A stretch of DNA of 64,000 nt, from assembly GCF_000621785.1 (NCBI RefSeq), contig NZ_KK211346.1, forward strand, positions 124,001 through 188,000, written 5' to 3'. The stretch comes from Ruminococcus flavefaciens ND2009. GTDB taxonomy: Bacteria > Bacillota > Clostridia > Oscillospirales > Ruminococcaceae. The notes beneath the pieces are model-generated. The model was not told where the DNA came from and did no database searches. It saw only the letters and a list, made by a program, of their open reading frames with translations. The first letter of the stretch is position 1. Each line of letters opens with the position of its first letter. Both the position numbers and the translations under genes were made by a program. Positions 57,665-64,000 of the stretch are shown here, in pieces.

Positions 57665-57693
57665 TTGACGAAAACCGGAATACGTGCTATAAT
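57665..57693 (+). promoter_or_regulatory. Promoter of the small ORF - glycosyltransferase unit
   Basis: TTGACG (57665) and TATAAT (57688), spacer 17. Confidence 0.78.
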
Positions 57694-57774
57694 TACATGG
57701 TTTGTGCTTATAGATGCACGGACTGTTTTTGAGCATAATTTATAATCATTTATTCTTTGGGAGGTTACTGTTAC

Positions 57775-57873
57775 ATGGATCTGGTCACGCGCACTGATAC
57801 TGTAGCGGGTTTCAATGGTAAAAACATTGGTGATCCTGCGAAAAAACGAAAAAGAGGGGAGGAGATCGGATGA
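57775..57873 (+). CDS. 32-residue peptide translationally coupled to the glycosyltransferase
   Basis: ATG at 57775 after GGGAGG opens 32 codons that begin MDLVTRTDTVAGFNGKNI and end KKRKRGEEIG, stopping at TGA (57871-57873), inside which the next gene starts (GATGA overlap). The C-terminal half is very basic. It has neither a signal peptide nor Cys. It may be a translational leader, a regulatory peptide, or a precursor peptide; the coupling with the glycosyltransferase is clear from the overlap. Confidence 0.5.
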   Translation: MDLVTRTDTVAGFNGKNIGDPAKKRKRGEEIG

Positions 57874-59048
57874 GTAATGCATCAGAAAAGACAAATCCCA
57901 AAAAGATTTTTGTTGCAAACGGCGTTTTACACGGACACTTCACAGGAAGCGTTGAGGTAGTAAGAGAACTGACTGAATTAGGCTATGACGTTACCTGCTG
58001 TGTTACAGATGAGTTTGCAGACAGATTGAACGATATACCCGTTAAAAAAATAGTTTATTCATCAGATGTCAGTGAAGTCGCAAAAAAACTCCCACCGTAT
58101 GCTCCGCCATTCGCTATCAACTCATTCCTGGTCGGAAAAGCCACCTACATGGTCATGGAGACCCTGTTAAAGGACGAAACAGACTATGATTACTATGTTT
58201 TCGACGCTTTCTTCGATATTGAGGAAATGAATAAGGTACTTAAGAGAGATCCTTCAAAATTCGTGATACTTCATACCTCTTTCATCATGACCGATGAAAA
58301 CCAGTTCGATAATGCAAGACTGATAGGTCTGCTGTGGACAAGCCAGTATTACAACATCAATCTTCACGATTTCGTGGGTCTGATATTCACACCAAACGAC
58401 TTTACAAAACTGGTGCTCACCTCGGAATACTTCCACCTCAGATCTGAAGATACCGATGATAAGACCTACTTCATGGGACCCCATATCGAACAGCGAGTAA
58501 CGGACGAAAACTTTGACTTCAAGAAGGACGAAAACAAAAAGCTGCTGTTCATATCACTGGGAACTATATTCGGAAAGGATATTGAGTTCTATCATCACTG
58601 TATCGAAGCATTCAGGGATTCGGAAGAGTATCAGGTGGTGATGTCCGTCGGCAAGTTCGTTGATATTGAGCAGAACTTCAAGGATATCCCCGATAACTTC
58701 AGCATTTACAACTACGTTCCTCAGACACAGCTTTTACCGGATGTTGACGTTTTTATTACTCATGCAGGCTTCAATTCAACGTCGGAAGGTCTTGCAAGCG
58801 GCGCTGCACTTGTTTTGGTGCCCCAGGCAGTTGACCAGTTTGATGTTGCAAGAGTGATACGCAAGAGAAACGCAGGTCTGGCACTGAACAAAAATGAAAT
58901 TAATATAACCCCTGACGTAATAAAGGACGCAGTCAACGAAGCATATAACAGAAGAGACGAATTCAGAACAGGCACAGAAAAGATCCTGGAATCATTTAAG
59001 GAAGCAAGAAAAAACAGAACAGATATATACAAAAAAGTGTTTGCCTGA
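57870..59048 (+). CDS. GT1-family glycosyltransferase (MGT/YjiC type)
   Basis: A 392-residue nucleotide-sugar-dependent glycosyltransferase of the GT1 (MGT) class, with an N-terminal acceptor half (FVANGVLHGHFTGSVEVVRELTELGYDV) and a C-terminal donor half with the sugar-nucleotide signature HAGFNSTSEGLASGAALVLVPQAVDQ (positions about 293-318) and SLGTIF. Such enzymes glycosylate macrolides, flavonoids, lipids or peptides. Leu TTA codons are common here, unlike most neighbours, suggesting a recent arrival. It begins inside the stop codon of the 32-residue ORF, with GAGGAG upstream. Confidence 0.85.
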   Translation: MSNASEKTNPKKIFVANGVLHGHFTGSVEVVRELTELGYDVTCCVTDEFADRLNDIPVKKIVYSSDVSEVAKKLPPYAPPFAINSFLVGKATYMVMETLLKDETDYDYYVFDAFFDIEEMNKVLKRDPSKFVILHTSFIMTDENQFDNARLIGLLWTSQYYNINLHDFVGLIFTPNDFTKLVLTSEYFHLRSEDTDDKTYFMGPHIEQRVTDENFDFKKDENKKLLFISLGTIFGKDIEFYHHCIEAFRDSEEYQVVMSVGKFVDIEQNFKDIPDNFSIYNYVPQTQLLPDVDVFITHAGFNSTSEGLASGAALVLVPQAVDQFDVARVIRKRNAGLALNKNEINITPDVIKDAVNEAYNRRDEFRTGTEKILESFKEARKNRTDIYKKVFA

Positions 59049-59423
59049 ACGACCCCATACAGAACCTGAGTTAAATTATCAAGTATAGAAAAAGCATTTA
59101 TTATTCCGGCATAAGACCATTTAAAGAAATTCATACACAAAAAACACCTATCCTACAATTAAACAGCGAAAATAATCGGTAATATCCTTTCGGGATACAT
59201 ACTGTTGACTAATGGTTCAATACCATATATATATAAGCATCACACTACAATAAAAAATCAAACGGCGGGACCGTGCAGCTGATCGGAATTACAGCTGTAC
59301 GGTTTTTATTTATATACACAGCTTTCCCGGCGGAAATCGTACTTTTATTCACAGAGGGATAGAAAAAGTTCAGAAAAATAATAATACTCCTCTTAAATTA
59401 AATAGAAAAATTAAAAATTAGTA
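59049..59423. other. Intergenic stretch before the ABC-permease operon
   Basis: About 375 bases with no supported protein gene. It contains a promoter-like pair at 59205-59233 and a strong terminator at 59270-59308, which together could make an RNA of about 70 bases. Confidence 0.5.
59205..59308 (+). ncRNA. Candidate short RNA (promoter followed directly by terminator)
   Basis: TTGACT (59205) and TATATA (59228), spacer 17, would start transcription near 59240. ACCGTGCAGCTG (59270-59281) pairs with CAGCTGTACGGT (59292-59303), followed by TTTTT. The transcript would be about 70 bases with no ORF. Alternatively the hairpin is only the distal terminator of the glycosyltransferase unit. Confidence 0.35.
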
Positions 59424-59452
59424 TTGACAAACATAATTCAAAATGATATTAT
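59424..59452 (+). promoter_or_regulatory. Promoter of the ABC-permease-thioesterase operon
   Basis: TTGACA (59424) and TATTAT (59447), spacer 17; about 75 bases before the ATG at 59535. Confidence 0.8.
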
Positions 59453-59534
59453 ATATAACGGCGGCTTTATGAGAGAAATGGACCGCTATTTTTCAGTACT
59501 ATATGTTAGATAAAGCTAATAAAGGAGCATTCTT

Positions 59535-60242
59535 ATGTTCATTGAAATCAAGAAACTTAATAAGAGCTACGGTGAGGGCGATAACAAGATAAAAGTCATC
59601 AACAATGTGTCTCTTGATATAGAGAAGGGGACTATCTGCATGATAATCGGTGCATCGGGCTCAGGAAAATCTACTTTCCTTAACCTGATCGGTGCAATGG
59701 ATGTTGCCGACAGCGGCAGTATAGTTATTGACGGTAAGGATATTACAAAGCTCAAAGCAGCTAAGCTTACGGATTACCGCAGGGAGTATCTGGGGTATAT
59801 CTTCCAGTTCTATAACCTTATCCCTGACCTGACAGTGCTGGAAAACATCGAGACTACGCAGTATCTTGGCAAGGATAATATGGATATAGACGAGCTTATC
59901 AGGCTTCTCGGTCTTGAGGAGCATAAAAACAAGTTTCCCTCCCAGCTTTCGGGCGGTCAGCAGCAGCGCTGCGCTATTGGACGTGCTCTTGTAAAGAAGC
60001 CTTCCATTCTTCTATGCGATGAGCCCACAGGTGCGCTGGATTCCAAGACCTCCCAGGACATTCTGGAGCTTCTTGAGGAGGTGAATGAGAAATTCGGCAC
60101 CACTATTATAATGGTAACTCATAATAATGATATAACATGTATGGCAGATCATATCGTGGTTTTCAGTGACGGAAAGATCGTCCGCAGCAGCAAAAACAAG
60201 AATAAACGCTCTATCAAAGGAATGAGAAACAGTGCTTTATAA
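59535..60242 (+). CDS. ABC transporter ATPase (LolD/MacB type)
   Basis: A 235-residue ABC ATPase: Walker A GASGSGKST, FQFYNLIPDLTVLENIE, signature LSGGQQQR, Walker [18 protein letters not shown], switch His in MVTHNNDI. It pairs with the FtsX-like permease whose start overlaps it by 11 bases, so the two form an exporter. A Lys/Arg-rich tail ends the protein. AAAGGAG precedes the ATG. In the context of the thioesterase and carrier protein genes it is the likely exporter or self-protection part of a small biosynthetic operon. Confidence 0.92.
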   Translation: MFIEIKKLNKSYGEGDNKIKVINNVSLDIEKGTICMIIGASGSGKSTFLNLIGAMDVADSGSIVIDGKDITKLKAAKLTDYRREYLGYIFQFYNLIPDLTVLENIETTQYLGKDNMDIDELIRLLGLEEHKNKFPSQLSGGQQQRCAIGRALVKKPSILLCDEPTGALDSKTSQDILELLEEVNEKFGTTIIMVTHNNDITCMADHIVVFSDGKIVRSSKNKNKRSIKGMRNSAL

Positions 60243-62460
60243 AAGATATAAACGTGATATAAGACATAATTTCGGTATGTATCTTGCCATATTTATTATA
60301 CTTGCCATCGGTCTCGGAACAGTTTTCGGGGGCAATGCAGGCGATGACAGCATGATACAGACAGTTGAGCAGTTTTTCGATGATGCTTCTCTCTGCGACG
60401 GCAGTGCCGCGGTGCTCTATCCGTTAAGCGAGGATTATATAGAGAAAAGCAGTGACAGGTTCCTCGTTGAAGAAGCCTTTTATACCGATATGGAAGCCTC
60501 TGTGGGTACTCTCAGGGTATTCGGAAGCAGAAAGACCATCAACACCCCATATGTCGAAAACGGAAGGCTTCCCGAAGGAGATAATGAGATATTCCTCGAA
60601 AAGCATTATGCGGAGCTGAACGGATATACCTGCGGCAGCAGTATAATAGCAGGCGAAAAGAAATATACGGTCAGCGGTACAGGCTGTCTTCCCGATTATG
60701 TGTATGTGCTGAAGCGTATAAACGATATGTCTTCACATACAGCCTCGTTCAGTACGGCTATAGTAAGTGAAGACGCATTCAGTGAGATAAAGGAAGAATT
60801 TCCCGAAAAGATAATAGCAAATTATTTTTTCATTCTGAAAAACAATGAGACCTCCGAAAGCGTAAAGGAATTCTTTTCAAGTGCAGAAAACAATATCTGC
60901 ACTGAATTTATCAACTCCGATACCAATCCCCGAATAACTACCTATAAGGAGGACTGCTACATCGTCAAGCGTGCCACATTTATCTTTGCGGTAATACTGA
61001 TGATAGTCATTTCCTATGTGATGTGCGTGTTCCTTCAGAACAGGATAGAGCGGGAGCGTAAATACATCGGTACTCTGAGTGCCCTGGGTTACAGAAAAAG
61101 AGAGCTGATCTTCCACTATCTCGGACTTCCGCTGATAATATCCGAGGCAGGCGGTATCGGCTCACTTATAGCAGGCTATTTCATCTTCTCGAAAATGCTT
61201 ACAAAGGACAGCACGGACCTGTATTCAATGCCTGATTTCAAGGTGTCTATGCCCTTGTATATCATACTCTTTGCGATTATAGTTCCGCCGCTGATAATGC
61301 TTGTCATAGGCACATTCATGCTCACAAGAAAGATAGCTTCAACACCTAATGAGATAATAAAGCCGAAGCACAGGGCTCTCGGCACAAAACTAAAGCTCAG
61401 CGGTCTGTCTTATATCACACGCTACCGCACAAGGCAGTTTTTCAAGGAGCTCACGGGAAATGTGGTAATGATATTCGGTGTGTTCATATCAACAGTGCTG
61501 CTTATCCTCGGCTATTCCATATACAGCTCCATAAAAAAGTATCAGTCCGACATCGACGGTACTGTGAAGTATAAATATATGTACTACGTAACGGGCAATG
61601 ATCAGGTCCCTGAGGGAGCTGAAAAGGCAGAGATACATAACCTTAAATACAAGGGGAGTATTTCCGACCTTGATATAACCCTTTTCGGTATCAGTGAGAA
61701 CAGCCGTTTTTTCACCGCCGATACTGCGGAACGGGGAGCTGATAATGATGTTTATACCGTTTCCGTTTCCGATTCATTTGCAGAGAAATGCGGGATACAT
61801 GAAAATGATGTGTTTACTGTCACCGACACATCGGGAATAGATGAGTATACTCTGAAAGCTGGGGAGATAGTGCCCTATTCGGTGGGACTCAGTGTATTCA
61901 TAAATATAAATGACGCCGCTCTTATGATAAACGGTGAGCGGGACCATTACAATACCCTGCTGACAGAAAATGAGATAGACAAGGATTCTGTCAATATCCT
62001 TGCTGCCTATACCTCTGAGGAGTATACGGAGGCTGCCGACAGTATGCTTGAGTCGCTGATGCTCATAATAATAGCACTGCTCGGCTCGGCAGCTATCATA
62101 TTCGTCACGGTGCTGTTCCTGATGCTTAAATTTATGACCGATAAGGCGAAGAACAATATCTCTCTCCTGAAAATACTGGGTTATCACGCAAATGAAGTTA
62201 ATAAAATATACCTGGGCGGCGAGACATACATCATCATTATCGCCATACTGCTCTCACTTCCGCTGGGAACTCTTGTCATAAAAGCACTTTTCCCGTATCT
62301 GACTGCGGGCTACAGTGTCAGACTTGATCCCGGTATAACCCTTTCGGGTTATGCGATACTGGCAGTATTCATGTTTGCCGCTTATGCAGTGTTATATATT
62401 TACCTTCGCTTCAGACTGGCTGGAATATCCTTCACAGAGATACTGAAGGAACGCGAATAA
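60232..62460 (+). CDS. FtsX-like ABC permease
   Basis: A 742-residue membrane protein with an N-terminal helix (about 15-33), a large extracellular segment (about 40-240), three helices (about 245-360), another helix near 410, a second extracellular domain (about 435-600) and three C-terminal helices (about 605-735). The FtsX motifs appear twice (RERKYIGTLSALGYRKRELI and ISLLKILGYHANEVNKIYLG), which places it in the long MacB-like/BceB permease group. It starts with GTG at 60232, overlapping the ATPase, with AAAGGAATG upstream. Such pairs export lipopeptides, antibiotics or lipids. Confidence 0.9.
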   Translation: MLYKRYKRDIRHNFGMYLAIFIILAIGLGTVFGGNAGDDSMIQTVEQFFDDASLCDGSAAVLYPLSEDYIEKSSDRFLVEEAFYTDMEASVGTLRVFGSRKTINTPYVENGRLPEGDNEIFLEKHYAELNGYTCGSSIIAGEKKYTVSGTGCLPDYVYVLKRINDMSSHTASFSTAIVSEDAFSEIKEEFPEKIIANYFFILKNNETSESVKEFFSSAENNICTEFINSDTNPRITTYKEDCYIVKRATFIFAVILMIVISYVMCVFLQNRIERERKYIGTLSALGYRKRELIFHYLGLPLIISEAGGIGSLIAGYFIFSKMLTKDSTDLYSMPDFKVSMPLYIILFAIIVPPLIMLVIGTFMLTRKIASTPNEIIKPKHRALGTKLKLSGLSYITRYRTRQFFKELTGNVVMIFGVFISTVLLILGYSIYSSIKKYQSDIDGTVKYKYMYYVTGNDQVPEGAEKAEIHNLKYKGSISDLDITLFGISENSRFFTADTAERGADNDVYTVSVSDSFAEKCGIHENDVFTVTDTSGIDEYTLKAGEIVPYSVGLSVFININDAALMINGERDHYNTLLTENEIDKDSVNILAAYTSEEYTEAADSMLESLMLIIIALLGSAAIIFVTVLFLMLKFMTDKAKNNISLLKILGYHANEVNKIYLGGETYIIIIAILLSLPLGTLVIKALFPYLTAGYSVRLDPGITLSGYAILAVFMFAAYAVLYIYLRFRLAGISFTEILKERE

Positions 62461-62470
62461 GGAGAGAAAA

Positions 62471-63316
62471 ATGGATAAACAGAAAAAGGTAAAACTTGTT
62501 TGTCTGCCCTATGCAGGTGGCTCGGCTATGATGTACAAGGCGTGGATCGACCGTTTTGCGGATACGGCAGAAATAGTTCAGCTGGAATTGCCCGGAAGGG
62601 GGCTTCGATTCCGTGATCCTCCTGCGGAGTCAATGGAGGCTCTCACAGACGATCTCCGCGACAAGCTGAAAAAAGCCGTGGGCGATGATGATTATATACT
62701 TCTCGGCTTCTGCTTCGGAGCTATCGTTGCCTATGCGCTTTATCAGAAGCTGACCGCCGAAAAATCTGTACACAGTCCCTCGGGAATGATAATAATCTCA
62801 TCTCTCCCGCCGGGACTTCATTCAGATGCGGAGAAGCTTTTTGAAATGTCGAATTTTACAGTGGTAAAGGCTCTTCTCGGTATCTTTTCCTTCAATCCGT
62901 TCAAGGCAAGCAAAAAAGAGATGGGTATCATAAAGACAATGCTTGAGATAGTCAATCCCGATGTGGCGGAGGAGCTCAGAAAAATGAACCTTTTCCAGCT
63001 TATACTGGCGTTCATGTTCCCCTGGTATAAAAAGAGCAGAGACTGTCAGAACGTGCTGCGCATAATGCGTCAGGACGGAAGGCTCATGTACGGATATAAC
63101 GGCGAGGAAAACAGTGTGCCGGTTGCGGTGCCTGTGCTTGCGGTTCACGGTGCAAAGGATAACGTGGTCACTAAGGACGCAGTTCTGAAATGGAAGGACT
63201 TTTGCAGCGGCAGCTTCGATTTTGAAGAAGTAAGCGGCGGACATCTTATGCTTTTTGATGATGACGAGCATTTCTGGGATATACTCATGGGTGCTGTGAA
63301 TTCAATGAAGCAATAA
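62471..63316 (+). CDS. Type II thioesterase (GrsT-like) with Cys in the nucleophile elbow
   Basis: A 281-residue alpha/beta hydrolase of the type II thioesterase family that trims stalled acyl groups from carrier proteins in polyketide or peptide synthesis. Features are LVCLPYAGGSAMMYKAW, VQLELPGRGLRFRDPP, HGAKDNVV (Asp230) and GGHLML (His258). The usual G-x-S-x-G elbow reads LLGFCFGAIVAY, with Cys81 at the Ser site. It lies 10 bases after the permease and 22 before the carrier protein gene. The family and the next gene point to carrier-bound biosynthesis. Confidence 0.9.
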   Translation: MDKQKKVKLVCLPYAGGSAMMYKAWIDRFADTAEIVQLELPGRGLRFRDPPAESMEALTDDLRDKLKKAVGDDDYILLGFCFGAIVAYALYQKLTAEKSVHSPSGMIIISSLPPGLHSDAEKLFEMSNFTVVKALLGIFSFNPFKASKKEMGIIKTMLEIVNPDVAEELRKMNLFQLILAFMFPWYKKSRDCQNVLRIMRQDGRLMYGYNGEENSVPVAVPVLAVHGAKDNVVTKDAVLKWKDFCSGSFDFEEVSGGHLMLFDDDEHFWDILMGAVNSMKQ

Positions 63317-63338
63317 ATAACGAAAGGAACTGATAAAA

Positions 63339-63608
63339 ATGCTTTTTGCAACAAAGACATGGACGAAAGAGACTATACGTAATGAGGCTGAGAAGATAAT
63401 CAGATCTATTATGAAGTCCTATGAAAAAGAGGAGATAGGCGACGATACCGAAGCCTTTTTTGAGCAGCTGGACTCTCTCAGGATAATCGAGCTTGTAGTC
63501 CTCACCGAGAAGAAGTTCAGGATACAGTTTTCACAGGAGCAGCTTGAATCCCTGAGCGGTCAGAATATGGAGGCTTTTATTTCCGCCATAGAGAGCTCTC
63601 TGTTATAA
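63339..63608 (+). CDS. Stand-alone acyl/peptidyl carrier protein
   Basis: An 89-residue carrier protein. The phosphopantetheine site is Ser46 in QLDSLRIIELVVLTEKKF, with the D-S-L core. The following helix and FSQEQLESLSGQNMEAFISAIESS tail fit a small acyl or peptidyl carrier. Helix II around the Ser is typical, and helix III ends the protein. It differs from the housekeeping AcpP pattern (usually GADSLDxVELVMxLEE). AAAGGAACTG precedes the ATG. It follows the thioesterase and precedes a radical SAM enzyme. Confidence 0.88.
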   Translation: MLFATKTWTKETIRNEAEKIIRSIMKSYEKEEIGDDTEAFFEQLDSLRIIELVVLTEKKFRIQFSQEQLESLSGQNMEAFISAIESSLL

Positions 63609-63620
63609 GGGGTGAGAAGG

Positions 63621-64000
63621 TTGTTTGAAAAAAGACTGCTCCTGCCCCATCAGTATTACTATCCTCACATGACCTTTTTCGGGGATCGTTCCACACAGGA
63701 AAAGGAAGAGGACTTTCTCAGTGCCATGAATGGTATTGAGCAAAACAGAAAAGCAACTATATACATACACGTTCCGTTCTGTAACTCAAAGTGTGCATTC
63801 TGCGGCTTCGACAAGGAATATGATCTTGATGAGATGGAGGCTTATGTTGACAAGCTGTGCAGTGAGATAGACTATTATTCGGCGATATTAAGAGAAAAAT
63901 ATCTCATACAGAGCGTACACTTCGGCGGCGGTACCCCTGCACTGCTCCCCGCTGAGCTTCTTCAGCGGATACTTGACAGGATAAAGAGTTCCTTCAACAT
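63621..64000 (+). CDS. HemN/HemW-like radical SAM enzyme (5' part only)
   Basis: Starting with TTG at 63621 after AAGGGGTGAGAAGG, the frame is open to the window edge (about 126 codons). It holds IYIHVPFCNSKCAFCGF with the CxxxCxxC cluster motif (C-NSK-C-AF-C) preceded by the family's YIHxPFC, and SVHFGGGTPALLP (GGGTP). This fits the HemN/HemW superfamily, which includes coproporphyrinogen oxidases and class C radical SAM methylases of natural products. Only the N-terminal third is visible. Confidence 0.82.
   Translation, partial: MFEKRLLLPHQYYYPHMTFFGDRSTQEKEEDFLSAMNGIEQNRKATIYIHVPFCNSKCAFCGFDKEYDLDEMEAYVDKLCSEIDYYSAILREKYLIQSVHFGGGTPALLPAELLQRILDRIKSSFN

Overview
The window looks like a chromosomal segment of a Gram-positive, anaerobic, probably fibre-degrading member of the Clostridia (Oscillospiraceae; most likely Ruminococcus). 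The reasons are a spoIIGA-sigE sporulation pair, two secreted proteins carrying dockerin modules (one a serpin, one an SH3/transglutaminase-like protein), purine-rich ribosome sites (AAGGAG) before almost every gene, near-consensus TTGACA-17-TATAAT promoters, and intrinsic terminators. No plasmid, phage or insertion-sequence genes and no CRISPR array were seen.

Left part (1-20.5 kb): 5' part of recJ, sigE and spoIIGA on the minus strand; an MFS transporter and a phosphoesterase on plus; a DEAD-box helicase with a 51-residue membrane peptide; NAD pyrophosphatase; an O-acetylhomoserine sulfhydrylase behind a Cys-containing leader ORF; a minus-strand operon (DUF1015, DUF3781, CPBP protease-like, GNAT, SAP protein, tcdA) behind maf; a MATE exporter; tRNA-Gln; an orphan sugar-binding lipoprotein; a dCMP deaminase; and a small radical SAM enzyme behind a leader ORF overlapping alternative RNA stems.

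Middle (20.5-37.4 kb): a cytoplasmic sugar-sensor-like GGDEF protein, ppa, prs, a fused ABC exporter, then a long minus-strand riboflavin operon. The rib operon reads promoter, inverted-repeat element, compact partial FMN-aptamer copy, full FMN riboswitch, terminator, small membrane protein, ribD, ribE, DUF4097 lipoprotein, ribBA, two membrane proteins, ribH, a HAD phosphatase (candidate for the usually missing dephosphorylation step) and an M3-type lipoprotein peptidase. An Mrp-type Fe-S carrier and tRNA-Gly(CCC) follow on plus.

Cell-surface region (37.4-56.3 kb): three tandem hairpin repeats, a dockerin-serpin, an ECF sigma factor with a membrane anti-sigma candidate, a dockerin-SH3-transglutaminase protein, a lipoprotein and acyltransferase, recD2, mreB, an ABC-F ATPase under an apparent transcription attenuator with a three-codon leader ORF, an HD phosphohydrolase, GNAT enzymes and a membrane-anchored M4 metallopeptidase.

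Right edge (56.3-64 kb): a DAHP synthase, a 32-residue peptide translationally coupled to a GT1 glycosyltransferase, then an operon of ABC ATPase, FtsX-like permease, type II thioesterase with a Cys in the nucleophile elbow, stand-alone acyl carrier protein and a HemN/HemW-like radical SAM enzyme that runs off the window. This looks like the start of an uncharacterised carrier-protein-based biosynthetic cluster and is the main candidate for a new system.
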